A DNA stretch of 38,889 bases. Origin: JAXJSP01 sp036310005 (GTDB lineage Bacteria > Bacillota > Clostridia > Oscillospirales > Acutalibacteraceae). The DNA is taken from assembly GCA_036310005.1 (NCBI GenBank), contig JAXJSP010000022.1, positions 1 to 38,889 on the forward strand. The letters run 5' to 3'. This document shows positions 1 to 8,203 of the stretch, in pieces; within the stretch, counting starts at the first letter, position 1; every line of letters starts with the position of its first letter. Under the pieces are notes generated by a model. That model had not been told where the DNA came from and did not search any database. It saw nothing but the letters and a program-made list of their open reading frames with translations. The translations under genes were made by a program, and so were the position numbers.

Positions 1-87
1 CTTAAGTTTTGTTTTTCTGTATTCTGACGGAGTCATTCCGGTTGCGGTTTTAAAAGTTTTGCTGAAATAGCTTGGTGCTATTATCCG
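1..87 (-). pseudogene. AraC-family regulator, C-terminal remnant
   Basis: Read on the minus strand, this edge carries SYFSKTFKTATGMTPSEYRK, the typical second-helix end of an AraC/XylS DNA-binding domain. It runs off the left edge of the window. An in-frame TAG at 90-88 lies immediately upstream, and no cupin or first helix-turn-helix region follows before the promoter of the next gene, so the N-terminal 90% is missing. A truncated remnant is the simplest reading; a frameshift just upstream is also possible. Confidence 0.6.
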
Positions 88-147
88 CTAAAATCGTTTA
101 TATATATTGAGTATATAGAACCTCTGAATATTGTTCAAATCGGCACA

Positions 148-176
148 TTGTATTAACTTAATATTTATGATATAAT
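148..176 (+). promoter_or_regulatory. Putative sigma-A promoter of the small multidrug export gene
   Basis: TTGTAT at 148-153 and a perfect TATAAT at 171-176 are separated by 17 bases, 55 bases ahead of the TTG start at 231. Confidence 0.5.
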
Positions 177-230
177 AGTAAAAGTCAGTTTATAAATATA
201 AAGAATACTTAAAATAAACGGAGGAAAAAA

Positions 231-710
231 TTGAGCTTTTTTAACACCTATATCGGAAAAATCTTAATGACTTTTTTTATTTCGATGGTTCCCATAATTG
301 AATTGCGCGGTGCAATACCGATTGGCGTCGGTATGGGACTCAGCCCGTGGATTGCAATCGGCGTATCCATTATCGGTAATCTTGTTCCTGTTCCGTTTAT
401 CATAATATTCATCAAAAAGATTTTCAGTTGGTTAAGAAGCATAAACAAAAAACTTGACAGTTTTGTAACTCGATTAGAAAAAAGGGCACAGGCCAAATCG
501 GTTACTGTGCAGAAGTTTGCCTTTTGGGGACTGTTCATGTTGGTGGCTATTCCTTTGCCGGGCACCGGTGCTTGGACAGGCGCGCTTGTTGCGGCTTTAC
601 TTGAAATGCGGCTAAAAAAGGCGCTTCCTGCAATAATATTGGGAGTTTTTACTGCCGGTGTGATAGTTTCTTTTGTTACATACGGTGCGGGCGCTTTGCT
701 TTTTAGTTGA
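231..710 (+). CDS. Small multi-drug export family membrane protein
   Basis: This 159-residue integral membrane protein resembles the small multi-drug export family (COG2426 type). Visible features are an N-terminal segment with the family-like ELRGAIPIG stretch (about residues 24-32), a second hydrophobic helix, a basic cytosolic loop around residues 62-90 and a PLPGTGAWTGAL motif near 110-121 before the last helices. Translation starts at TTG 231, preceded by a strong CGGAGG at 219-224; no ATG fits. It is monocistronic, with its own promoter and a strong terminator. Transport substrate is not deducible; the drug-export name is a family label. Confidence 0.8.
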   Translation: MSFFNTYIGKILMTFFISMVPIIELRGAIPIGVGMGLSPWIAIGVSIIGNLVPVPFIIIFIKKIFSWLRSINKKLDSFVTRLEKRAQAKSVTVQKFAFWGLFMLVAIPLPGTGAWTGALVAALLEMRLKKALPAIILGVFTAGVIVSFVTYGAGALLFS

Positions 711-724
711 TTAACAAATAATAA

Positions 725-757
725 AAAGACACGATTTTCATCGTGTCTTTCTTTTTG
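725..757 (+). terminator. Rho-independent terminator
   Basis: AAAGACACGA (725-734) pairs perfectly with TCGTGTCTTT (741-750) around a six-base loop, followed by CTTTTT. It ends the small multidrug export gene. The GACACGA/TCGTGTC core recurs in the terminator at 14331-14359. Confidence 0.85.
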
Positions 758-759
758 TG

Positions 760-846
760 TTTGTGTCCACAGGACACAAAATGATGTTATGGCGAAAGCC
801 ATAAACGATGTTATCCTACGGATAAACGAAGTTGAACTCTGTTCAA
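760..846. repeat. Tandem array of four short hairpins with conserved linkers
   Basis: Four consecutive perfect hairpins lie between the terminator and the AraC gene: TTTGTGTCC/GGACACAAA (760-780), TTATGGC-GAAA-GCCATAA (787-804, GNRA loop), TTATCC/GGATAA (811-825) and TTGAAC/GTTCAA (832-846). Stem sequences all differ, while the short linkers are alike (ATGATG, AACGATG, ACGAAG). Changing stems joined by constant linkers argue for selection on structure. Function is unknown. Confidence 0.7.
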
Positions 847-863
847 ATGTATGCTATTTTTCC

Positions 864-1736
864 TTATCTTTGTGCTGACAGCGTATTTTTATATGCAGAG
901 GGAGTTTGGCCGACAGCGTTTTTGAACACTCTTGTAAAATAACTCATATTCGAAAAACCGCAAGAGATACCGGCTTCGGTGACAGAAATATCATCATTAC
1001 TTAAAAGTTTCATAGCATTTTCAATTCGTACTAAGTTCAAATATTCTATAAATGTTCTGTTAAAATGGTTTTTGAAAAAACGACAGAAGTATTTCGGTGA
1101 CATATTAAACGCTTTTGATATATCGTGTAGCGAAAGATTTTCGGAAAAATGCTCAACAATATAAGTTAATATGGCTCTGAGATTCCGTTCGGTTTGCGTG
1201 CTAAAATCAGAGGGGTTATTTTTAACATACATTTCTTCACAATACAACCTATTAATAAGCATAAGTAAAAGTGCCTTTGTTTCTAACATATATCCTTTAG
1301 GTTGTTCTGTGTTGAGTTTTATTATGTTCTTAATTGCGCAAGATATATCATCGGATATTTCGGGTTTATTAAAAAATATTAATTTGTTTTCGGTGAGAGG
1401 TTTCAATATCTGTTTTTGAACAGCATCATCTAATGAAAAAGACAACATGTTCGGGTTAAATACCATAGCGTAATAACTGACATTATTGCCAATCACACCA
1501 TGGAGTTCGCGCGAGTTTATAAATGCAAGTTCGCCCTTCTTTGAAGTATAATTTTTTTTGTTTACTGAAATAGTCAGAGTACCGCTTTTAACATACAGCA
1601 GTTCAATTTCGTCGTGCCAATGGTCTGTAATAATAACTTTATTTTTATTTATAAAACTATAAGTAGCAAACTGAAAGTTTGTACTTCCGTGTTCTCTGTT
1701 TTCCCGAAGATTAAAAGGGACTTGCATATTCATCAC
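864..1736 (-). CDS. AraC-family transcriptional regulator (cupin plus two HTH motifs)
   Basis: This 290-residue regulator has an N-terminal AraC-type cupin (about residues 15-160, with HWHDEIELLYV and the later HGVIG) and a C-terminal AraC DNA-binding domain (about 190-286) with both helix-turn-helix segments; the second carries ISCGFSNMSYFTRVFKNAVG. The first codon is GTG at 1736, and ATGs at 1733 and 1727 are alternatives; no strong Shine-Dalgarno decides between them. It is transcribed divergently from the GH13 gene at 1878, so it probably senses a sugar and controls that gene. The ligand is unknown. Confidence 0.85.
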   Translation of the reverse strand: MMNMQVPFNLRENREHGSTNFQFATYSFINKNKVIITDHWHDEIELLYVKSGTLTISVNKKNYTSKKGELAFINSRELHGVIGNNVSYYAMVFNPNMLSFSLDDAVQKQILKPLTENKLIFFNKPEISDDISCAIKNIIKLNTEQPKGYMLETKALLLMLINRLYCEEMYVKNNPSDFSTQTERNLRAILTYIVEHFSENLSLHDISKAFNMSPKYFCRFFKNHFNRTFIEYLNLVRIENAMKLLSNDDISVTEAGISCGFSNMSYFTRVFKNAVGQTPSAYKNTLSAQR

Positions 1737-1764
1737 CGAGAGTATAGTATCACGCTGAATTTAC

Positions 1765-1844
1765 TTTGTCAACGACAAAAGGTGAATATTGTGCTAGTAT
1801 TTGTGCAAATTGTAATAGTACCTCAATATATAATGTGATATAAT
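1765..1844 (+). promoter_or_regulatory. Divergent control region between araC-type gene and GH13 gene
   Basis: The 141-base intergenic region holds an inverted repeat TTTGTC-AAC-GACAAA (1765-1779), a direct repeat TTGTGC (1789-1794 and 1801-1806, 12 bases apart) and two overlapping -10 candidates, TATAAT at 1829-1834 and 1839-1844. Neither -10 has a good -35 at 16-18 bases, as expected of an activator-dependent promoter. Operator assignment is inference. Confidence 0.35.
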
Positions 1845-1877
1845 GCTATCAGAAATTATAATGAGAGGAAGATTTTT

Positions 1878-3425
1878 ATGAAAAAAGCATTAAAGAATGC
1901 GATATTTTATGAGATATACCCTCAGAGTTTTAAAGACTCAAATGCTGACGGTATAGGTGACTTTAAAGGAATAATTGAGAAGTTAGACTATATTAAAGAT
2001 ATGGGCTTTACAGGAATATGGATGAATCCTTGTTTTTTATCTCCCTTCGACGATGCCGGTTATGATGTTGAGGACTATTATACAACTGCACCGAGATATG
2101 GTTCAAATGAAGATTTGAAAGAACTTTTTGACGAAGTTCACAAAAGAGGTATGTATATAATACTCGACCTTGTTCCCGGACATACATCTATAAACTGTAA
2201 ATGGTTTAAGGAATCAAAGAAGGATGAAAAAAATGAGTATAGCGACAGATACATCTGGACAAACTCGGTTTGGGATGATTGCGCCGGTATAGCCGGTATA
2301 ACAGGCTCATTGCGTGGTGTAACAGAGCGCAACGGTTGCTGTGCCCTCAACTTTTTCTCTACTCAGCCGGCACTCAATTACGGGTTTGCGGAAATCACTC
2401 AGCCTTGGCAATCGGCAGTGGACTCTAAAGCGGCTATGGAAACAAGAAAAGAAATAGTCAATATTATTATGTTCTGGCTTGATAAAGGATGTGACGGATT
2501 CCGTGTTGATATGGCCGGTTCATTAGTTAAGGCCGATGAAGAACAGAAAGAGACCATTAAACTTTGGCAAGATATTTTGGGTAAGGTGTATGAAAAATAC
2601 CCCGAAGCCATATTTGTTTCCGAATGGGGAGATCCGGCCAAATCATTAGTTGCCGGTTTTGATATGGACTTTCTTTTGCATTTTGGTCCGTCTCACTATC
2701 TTGATTTATTCAGGATTGATAACCCGTATTTTTCAGGTAAAGGCACAGGCGATTTGTCAAAATTTTTCGATATATATATTAAAAACCGCGAATTAACACA
2801 AGGAAAAGGGCTTATTTGTATTCCGTCGGGCAATCACGATATGCCACGCATATCCTATAAACTTGATACAGACCATATTAAATTGGCTTATGCTTTTCTT
2901 ATGTCTATGCCCGGTGTGCCATATATATATTATGGTGATGAAATAGGCATGCGATATTTAAACGGTTTAACCTCTGTCGAGGGAGGATATGACAGAACAG
3001 GTTCACGCTCACCGATGCAGTGGGACAATTCGCAAAATAATGGTTTTTCTACTGCCTCTGCCGATAAACTTTATATTATGATGGACCCGGATGTTAATAA
3101 ACCAACAGTTGAAGAACAACTCGCGTGTGAGAATTCGCTTCTTAATGAACTTAAAAAATTAATGGCTATAAGAAAAGCCAATGAGGTTTTACAGGAATCG
3201 GCTGATATTGAATTGATTTGCGCAAATGAATATCTGCTGATTTATAAAAGAACATTAGGAGATAATAAGGTTCTTGTGGTTATCAATCCGTCGGAATCGC
3301 AATGTGAATACTCATTAGATTTATCCTTTGGAGAAACAATATATTCATTCAATGAAGTATGCGAAGTAAAGAATGGCAAACTAATAATTTCTCCTTGTTC
3401 CGCATCTTTCATACAAATTAATTAA
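1878..3425 (+). CDS. GH13 alpha-amylase-family glycosidase
   Basis: This 515-residue intracellular enzyme (no signal peptide) has the GH13 (beta/alpha)8 barrel signatures in order: an N-terminal FYEIYPQSFKD, DLVPGHTS (region I, about 97-104), GFRVDMA with nucleophile Asp211 (region II), FVSEWGD with acid/base Glu249 (region III) and SGNHDMPR with Asp321 (region IV). A short C-terminal beta domain follows residue 430. It probably acts on alpha-glucosidic oligosaccharides, trehalose or sucrose; subfamily and substrate cannot be fixed by eye. The ATG at 1878 follows GAGAGGAAG. The divergent AraC gene is the likely regulator and a terminator follows directly. Confidence 0.85.
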   Translation: MKKALKNAIFYEIYPQSFKDSNADGIGDFKGIIEKLDYIKDMGFTGIWMNPCFLSPFDDAGYDVEDYYTTAPRYGSNEDLKELFDEVHKRGMYIILDLVPGHTSINCKWFKESKKDEKNEYSDRYIWTNSVWDDCAGIAGITGSLRGVTERNGCCALNFFSTQPALNYGFAEITQPWQSAVDSKAAMETRKEIVNIIMFWLDKGCDGFRVDMAGSLVKADEEQKETIKLWQDILGKVYEKYPEAIFVSEWGDPAKSLVAGFDMDFLLHFGPSHYLDLFRIDNPYFSGKGTGDLSKFFDIYIKNRELTQGKGLICIPSGNHDMPRISYKLDTDHIKLAYAFLMSMPGVPYIYYGDEIGMRYLNGLTSVEGGYDRTGSRSPMQWDNSQNNGFSTASADKLYIMMDPDVNKPTVEEQLACENSLLNELKKLMAIRKANEVLQESADIELICANEYLLIYKRTLGDNKVLVVINPSESQCEYSLDLSFGETIYSFNEVCEVKNGKLIISPCSASFIQIN

Positions 3426-3431
3426 TAAAAC

Positions 3432-3487
3432 AACTGCCTGAAGTGACCGCTACTTATGAATCGGTTTTCTCAGGCAGTTTTTTTGTG
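3432..3487 (+). terminator. Rho-independent terminator of the GH13 gene
   Basis: AACTGCCTGA (3432-3441) pairs with TCAGGCAGTT (3470-3479) across a 28-base loop, and a long T run follows (3478-3484). Confidence 0.75.
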
Positions 3488-3532
3488 TTTGTGTGATACA
3501 AATCAACGATATTTTCATTAGAAACAAGGAAG

Positions 3533-3561
3533 TTGAGATTTTATTGTATGTATGCTATAAT
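3533..3561 (+). promoter_or_regulatory. Putative promoter of the TraX-like gene
   Basis: TTGAGA (3533-3538) and TATAAT (3556-3561) are 17 bases apart, 66 bases before the ATG at 3628. Confidence 0.55.
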
Positions 3562-3627
3562 ACAGCAAAATATTGATAACTTTTATAACTCAGTATTACA
3601 ATGACCGTAAAGGGATGAGTTGAAAGT

Positions 3628-4359
3628 ATGATAGAAAAAGTAAATGCACTTTTAGGAAAAATCAAATGTCTTTCGGGGGCGACCCTTAAGTTGATAGCCA
3701 TAATTTCAATACTTGCAGACCATGTAAACAAGGCTATAATATACCCCTGTTTAGAATCAAATAGAGGATTTTTAGCCACACTTAGCGATATCTTTGACAT
3801 AATCGGAAGAATTGCTTTCCCTTTGTTTTGTTTTATGATAGTTGAGGGTTTTTTCAAAACTCGAAATCGAAAGAAATATTTATTAAATTTGCTGATATTC
3901 GGCGTTATATCGGAAGTTCCTTTTGATATGTTCACAACAGGCAGTTTTTACAATGCTAACTGGCAGAATGTTATGTTCACACTTGCCTTAGTTTTGGGTA
4001 CCATTTGGATTATTGATATCCTTAAACACAAAATGGAAAACAAACCTAAAGTTCTTTGGTATATTGTTTCTCTTTTAATTGTAATGGTAATGTGCATAGT
4101 GACAATGATGCTCAGTCTTGATTACGAACACCACGCTATTTTAATGGGATATGTCTTTTATCTGTTTTACAACAAACCGCTTTTGCAGATTCCGTTCGGT
4201 TGTTTATCTGTGTATGACCAGCCTTGGTCACTTTTGGGATTCGGACTAATTCTTACATACAACGGTAAGCGTGGAAAACAGAATAAAATGCTTAATTACT
4301 GGTTCTATCCCGTACATTTACTGATACTCGGCATACTCCGTTTGAGTTTGGGACTTTAA
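3628..4359 (+). CDS. TraX-like membrane acyltransferase
   Basis: This 243-residue polytopic membrane protein resembles the TraX family (named after F-plasmid TraX, which N-acetylates pilin). Visible features are the conserved N-terminal LIAIISILADHV, the GRIAFPLFCFMIVEGFFKT segment (about 69-87), the NWQNVMFTL loop and the terminal YPVHLLIL. About eight hydrophobic segments alternate with short basic loops. In Firmicutes, chromosomal members are common and not tied to conjugation, and no transfer genes lie beside this one. The acetyl-group acceptor is unknown. It appears monocistronic with its own promoter at 3533. Confidence 0.8.
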   Translation: MIEKVNALLGKIKCLSGATLKLIAIISILADHVNKAIIYPCLESNRGFLATLSDIFDIIGRIAFPLFCFMIVEGFFKTRNRKKYLLNLLIFGVISEVPFDMFTTGSFYNANWQNVMFTLALVLGTIWIIDILKHKMENKPKVLWYIVSLLIVMVMCIVTMMLSLDYEHHAILMGYVFYLFYNKPLLQIPFGCLSVYDQPWSLLGFGLILTYNGKRGKQNKMLNYWFYPVHLLILGILRLSLGL

Positions 4360-4428
4360 GAGTAAAAATATGATTGCTAAAAGACTGCAAGGTGTTTAAA
4401 ATACAACATCTTTTAATTTTCATAACAC

Positions 4429-4457
4429 TTTACAACTAAACATAATGATGTTATAAT
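4429..4457 (+). promoter_or_regulatory. Putative promoter of the YitT-family gene
   Basis: TTTACA (4429-4434), a 17-base spacer and a perfect TATAAT (4452-4457) lie just ahead of the GGAG ribosome binding site at 4474. Confidence 0.65.
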
Positions 4458-4484
4458 GACCAAAACTTTAATTGGAGATTATTT

Positions 4485-5132
4485 ATTATTAAAAGCAAAC
4501 AGTCTTTACTTGTAGAGTATTTATTGATTATTTTAGGCGGTGCCCTTTATGCTATATCGACAGTATTGTTTATTTTTCCTCATTCATTACTGCTTGGTGG
4601 CACTAGCGGAATATCTGTTATTCTATACTTCTTTTTATCATTTTCTCCGGCAAACATCTTAATGATTATTAATTTTTCATTGATAATTATTGCTTTTTTG
4701 GTACTCGGTAAAAGTATGGGGCTTAAAACTTTTGTCGGCTCAACTGCGACAACTATTTTAATTGGTGTATTTGAAAAGATTTTCAATTTCAAAGAACCCA
4801 TAATTCAAAATACATATATTTCTGCAGTTATAGGTGCTGTTATCATCGCAATTGCAAGCGGTATTATGTTCTATGTCGGTTCAAGTTCAGGCGGCACCGA
4901 TGTAATCGCTTTAATAATTCAAAAATTTTCAAGCATTAAAATCGGTAAGGCTCTGCTTATAACTGATGTTTTAATTGTAATTGTCGGCGGTTTTTTATCA
5001 AACACGGTAATATTAATTTCTTCATTTATAGGTTTGATTGTTAAGACTTTTGGTGTTGATTTTGTAATTTCACAAATTAACAAATTGAAGAAAAAAACAA
5101 TAATTCATAAAGACAAGGAACACTTATTTTAA
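4485..5132 (+). CDS. YitT-family membrane protein, probable ATT start
   Basis: This membrane protein resembles the N-terminal part of YitT/DUF161 proteins: a first helix LIILGGALYAISTVLFIF, the conserved PHSLLLGGTSGISVIL, three or four further helices and a GSSSGGTDVIAL motif near the middle. It is shorter than two-domain YitT proteins, lacking the C-terminal DUF2179-type domain. The only conventional start, TTG at 4524, falls inside the first helix without a good ribosome binding site. GGAG at 4474-4477 lies 7 bases before in-frame ATT 4485 (and 10 before ATT 4488), which restores the short hydrophilic N-terminus usual for the family. Function unknown. Confidence 0.7.
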   Translation: MIKSKQSLLVEYLLIILGGALYAISTVLFIFPHSLLLGGTSGISVILYFFLSFSPANILMIINFSLIIIAFLVLGKSMGLKTFVGSTATTILIGVFEKIFNFKEPIIQNTYISAVIGAVIIAIASGIMFYVGSSSGGTDVIALIIQKFSSIKIGKALLITDVLIVIVGGFLSNTVILISSFIGLIVKTFGVDFVISQINKLKKKTIIHKDKEHLF

Positions 5133-5149
5133 ACAAGTGTTCCTTTTAT
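5115..5149 (+). terminator. Terminator overlapping the stop codon of the YitT-family gene
   Basis: AAGGAACACTT (5115-5125) pairs perfectly with AAGTGTTCCTT (5135-5145), followed by TTT. The TAA stop at 5130-5132 lies in the nine-base loop. Confidence 0.85.
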
Positions 5150-5177
5150 ATTTATCTTATTAATGCACATTAAATTC

Positions 5178-5206
5178 TTGAAAAGCATATTGAAAGATGT
5201 TATGAT
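5178..5206 (+). promoter_or_regulatory. Putative promoter of the FAD oxidoreductase gene
   Basis: TTGAAA (5178-5183), 17-base spacer, TATGAT (5201-5206), 35 bases upstream of the ATG at 5242. Confidence 0.5.
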
Positions 5207-5241
5207 AATTAATAGTTTTAATGTTTGCTGAGGGGTTGTTT

Positions 5242-6444
5242 ATGAAATTCATTACTGAAAAATCACACAAAACGCCGATAACCGGTCAATATACTACCGT
5301 CGTTGCGGGAGGAGGCATAGCCGGTATTTCTGCTGCTTTAGCGGCGGCACGCGGCGGTGCTAAAGTTTTATTGATAGAAAGTCAGTATATTTTAGGCGGC
5401 CTTGCTACCGCCGGTCTTATAACAATATATTTACCTCTTTGCGACGGAAACGGAAAACAGGTCACATTCGGCATAGCAGAGGAGTTACTACGACTGTCCG
5501 TAAAAGATGGTTACGAGGGTAAATACTGTCCCGCGTGGTTAAATGGCGGCAGTGATGATGAAAAGAGACAGTACCGTTTTGAAATTCAGTATAATCCGTA
5601 TGTTTTTGCCATAAGAGCAGAACAACTTTTGATTGACAGCGGAGTTGAGATTCTCTACGGAAGTTCAGTTACAGATGTTAAAACTAAAAAAGGTAAAATA
5701 ACTCATGTAATTATTGAAACTCCTTCGGGGCGTGAGGCTATCGGTGTTAAAAATGTTGTTGATTCAACCGGAGATGCCGACATTTGCTCACTTGCAGGTG
5801 AAACAACCGAAATCTTTAAACAGGGTAATGTGCCGGCTTCGTGGTATTATAACACCGTTGACGGTGAAAATAAACTTGTCGAGTTGGGTTTTAGCGATAT
5901 ACCTGATTCGCAAAAAACACCCGAACAACTCCGAGCTGCAAAAAATTCGTTACGCTTTACGGGGCTTGATGTTAGAGAAATCACCAAGTTTACTGCTTAC
6001 TCTCATTCAACCTTACTTGAACATTTCTTAAAAAAGGGCGAATATTCAACCAAACATTCATTATCAGCAATTGCGCTCGTTCCTCAAATACGAATGACAA
6101 GAAGAATTTCAGGCATTTATACCCAGGATGATACTCAAATGCATACCGAGTTTTCAGATAGTGTCGGTCTTTTCTCAGATTGGCGGAAAGCCGGACCTGT
6201 TTATGAACTTCCGTTTTCTACACTTTACGGTGAAAAAATCAAAAATTTAATTACCGCCGGCAGATGTATTTCGGTAACAGATGCTATGTGGGATATAACC
6301 CGTGTTATTCCTGTTTGTGCTGTTTCGGGAGAAGCGGCGGGTACAGCTTGTGCGTTAACTGATGATTTCTCAAAGATATCAATTGATAATTTACAGAAGA
6401 TACTTAAATCAAATAATGTTAAATTACACGAAAAAGATTTATAA
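5242..6444 (+). CDS. FAD-dependent oxidoreductase
   Basis: The protein of about 400 residues begins its Rossmann fold at VVAGGGIAGISAALAAARGG (GxGxxG, about residues 19-38), followed by the ribose-binding LIES at the second strand end. Further FAD-family signs are VVDSTGDADICSLAG (about 173-187) and a C-terminal NLITAGRCISVTDAMWDITRVIPVCAVSGEAAG, matching the FAD_oxidored (PF12831-type) architecture. These enzymes are usually cytosolic, with poorly defined substrates. An upstream in-frame ATG at 5221 lacks a ribosome binding site, while ATG 5242 follows GAGGGG at 5230-5235 and is preferred. The gene has its own promoter. Confidence 0.8.
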   Translation: MKFITEKSHKTPITGQYTTVVAGGGIAGISAALAAARGGAKVLLIESQYILGGLATAGLITIYLPLCDGNGKQVTFGIAEELLRLSVKDGYEGKYCPAWLNGGSDDEKRQYRFEIQYNPYVFAIRAEQLLIDSGVEILYGSSVTDVKTKKGKITHVIIETPSGREAIGVKNVVDSTGDADICSLAGETTEIFKQGNVPASWYYNTVDGENKLVELGFSDIPDSQKTPEQLRAAKNSLRFTGLDVREITKFTAYSHSTLLEHFLKKGEYSTKHSLSAIALVPQIRMTRRISGIYTQDDTQMHTEFSDSVGLFSDWRKAGPVYELPFSTLYGEKIKNLITAGRCISVTDAMWDITRVIPVCAVSGEAAGTACALTDDFSKISIDNLQKILKSNNVKLHEKDL

Positions 6445-6469
6445 TCTTTTGCTTAATTAAATTTTTATA

Positions 6470-6498
6470 TTGAAAATGATATAGTTAAGTTGTATAAT
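6470..6498 (+). promoter_or_regulatory. Putative promoter of the YeiH-type gene
   Basis: TTGAAA (6470-6475), 17-base spacer, perfect TATAAT (6493-6498), 54 bases before the ATG at 6553. Confidence 0.6.
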
Positions 6499-6552
6499 TG
6501 TTTGGAAATACTATAAAAGAATGTTTTAGGATATAGTAGGGTAGATTAATTT

Positions 6553-7581
6553 ATGAAAGTTATTAAAATGTTTCCAGGTATAATACTGTCTGTACTTGTG
6601 GCTTTGCTTGCCTGTTGGTTAGAGAGTCTGCTACCGATTCATTTAATCGGTTCGGCAGTAATAGCAATGTTTGTAGGAATGATTTTAAATCATTTTTTAA
6701 AAAAGACCGATATTTTTGCATCGGGACTTAAATTCACTTCAAAGAAGATATTAAAATTTGCTATTATTTTACTTGGCCTTTCACTTAATATTACAACTAT
6801 TTTGAATGTAGGCAAAATGTCTTTGGTAGTTATGGTATTCACCTTGCTGACATGTTTTGGCGGAGGATACTTCATCGGCAAAGCATTGGGACTAAATTGG
6901 AAGTTATCAAATCTTATTTCTGCCGGCACCGGTATTTGCGGAGGCTCTGCTATTGCTGCTATTGCACCGACGATTGATGCTGATGACAACGATATTGCTT
7001 ATGCTATGTCTGCTACATTTCTTTTTGATATGGCGATGATTATACTGTTTCCGATTATGGGCAGAGCAATTGGTATGACTGATGAAGCGTTTGGTATATG
7101 GGCAGGAACTGCTGTAAACGATACTTCATCCGTTGTAGCAACAGGATATGCATTCTCTGAGGCCGCAGGCGATTTTTCAACGATGGTTAAGTTGACAAGA
7201 ACACTTGCTATTATTCCTACTGTTATTGTATTTGCATTTGTACAACTTCGACTCAAACGCAAAGAAGCGCTTGCAAGTTCAAGTAATGATGACAATTTAA
7301 AAGCAAATTTCAATATTGTCAAAATATTCCCTTGGTTTATTCTCGGATTTCTTGCTTTGTCTATAGTAGCGAGCATTTTCCATATTCCTACAGAGATTGT
7401 ATCGGGAACTAAAAGTGCCAGCAAATTCTTAATGGTGTGCGCACTTGCGGCTATCGGCTTGAATACATCTTTTTCCAGTATGAAAAAAGCCGGTATTCGT
7501 CCAATGATACACGGATTTATCATATCTGCATTAGTCGTTATTGTGGCTTTAGTTGTAGAAATTGCTATGGGAATAGTATAA
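6553..7581 (+). CDS. YeiH/UPF0324-family putative sulfate exporter
   Basis: This 342-residue polytopic membrane protein has about ten hydrophobic segments and the hallmark YeiH features: LKFAIILLGLSLN (about 69-81), the SAGTGICGGSAIAAIAPTI stretch near 122-140, AGTAVNDTSSVVATGYAFS near 184-202 and the C-terminal KFLMVCALAAIGLNTSF. The family (UPF0324, Cons_hypoth698) is annotated as putative sulfate exporter with little biochemical proof. It is monocistronic between its promoter and a strong bidirectional terminator. Confidence 0.85.
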   Translation: MKVIKMFPGIILSVLVALLACWLESLLPIHLIGSAVIAMFVGMILNHFLKKTDIFASGLKFTSKKILKFAIILLGLSLNITTILNVGKMSLVVMVFTLLTCFGGGYFIGKALGLNWKLSNLISAGTGICGGSAIAAIAPTIDADDNDIAYAMSATFLFDMAMIILFPIMGRAIGMTDEAFGIWAGTAVNDTSSVVATGYAFSEAAGDFSTMVKLTRTLAIIPTVIVFAFVQLRLKRKEALASSSNDDNLKANFNIVKIFPWFILGFLALSIVASIFHIPTEIVSGTKSASKFLMVCALAAIGLNTSFSSMKKAGIRPMIHGFIISALVVIVALVVEIAMGIV

Positions 7582-7639
7582 GCGATATGCTTTATGTTTT
7601 CATTTGATTATAAGCCAATTATTTTAAGTAAGTAAATTT

Positions 7640-7675
7640 AACAACCCACGCTTTTATAGGAGCGTGGGTTGTTTT
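7640..7675. terminator. Bidirectional terminator between convergent genes
   Basis: AACAACCCACGCT (7640-7652) pairs perfectly with AGCGTGGGTTGTT (7661-7673). It separates the YeiH-type gene (+) from the convergent AraC pseudogene (-). Confidence 0.85.
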
Positions 7676-7679
7676 ATAA

Positions 7680-8203
7680 TTAACGGTAATACTTTGGTGA
7701 ACTGCCGGTCTCTTTTTTAAATTCTCGGCTGAAATATAACTCATATCGGTATAACCCGATTGGAGCGCAGCCTCGGTAACTGAATACATACCTGAGGCAA
7801 GCAATTCTTTTGCGCGTGTAATTTTCAAATCATTAATATATTTGAGCGGAGATACTCCGTAAAAAGACCTGAATAATTTTCTTAAATATTCCGGAGTTAT
7901 TCCGCACATAGCGGAAAGTTCGGATATATTAATTAGTCCTTTGCTGTACTGACTGTGTATATATTCGACAGCAGGTTTAATAACAGCATACTTCTCGTTT
8001 GGAACATACTCCGAATAATACTCTTTTACCATAGTGTAAATAATTTGATAAAGTTCCGCCTTGCATTTTAAATAATAGACGGCGCTTTTTTTATTCCAGA
8101 TTTTTTGGGCTTTTTTTGAAAGACTCTAAAACCGCAGAAGTATTTTTAATACTAATTTTGAACGATTCAAAACTTAAATCTTCAATACTTTTTACATCAT
8201 CAT
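7680..8203 (-). pseudogene. AraC-family regulator, truncated and frameshifted
   Basis: The minus strand encodes most of an AraC regulator similar to the intact one at 31374-32144 (compare EYIHSQYSKG with NYIHSNYYKK, and PLKYINDLKITRAKELL with PLKYINNLKMARARELL). Two lesions are readable. Near 8090 the frame carrying SFESFKISIKNTSAVLESFKK hits a stop and the homology resumes in another frame. Near 7740 a two-base duplication (TATAT) shifts the second helix-turn-helix; undone, it reads SYFSREFKKETGSSPKYYR and stops at 7680. The N-terminal cupin is missing because the homology ends at about 8200, directly against a glycyl-radical-enzyme fragment. Confidence 0.8.

Noticed and set aside
1765..1779. 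TTTGTC-AAC-GACAAA as a firm catabolite or AraC operator
   Set aside because: Arms are only six bases and it does not match a known operator consensus well; kept only as a weak regulatory candidate.
3484..3540. Possible second copy of the four-hairpin array after the GH13 terminator
   Set aside because: Only the flanking TTTTTGTGTTTGTGT and a short AGTTGAG match; the stems do not form, so it is at best a degenerate relic.
3628..4359. TraX-like gene as evidence of a conjugative element here
   Set aside because: Chromosomal TraX-like acyltransferases are common in Firmicutes and no other transfer genes lie nearby.
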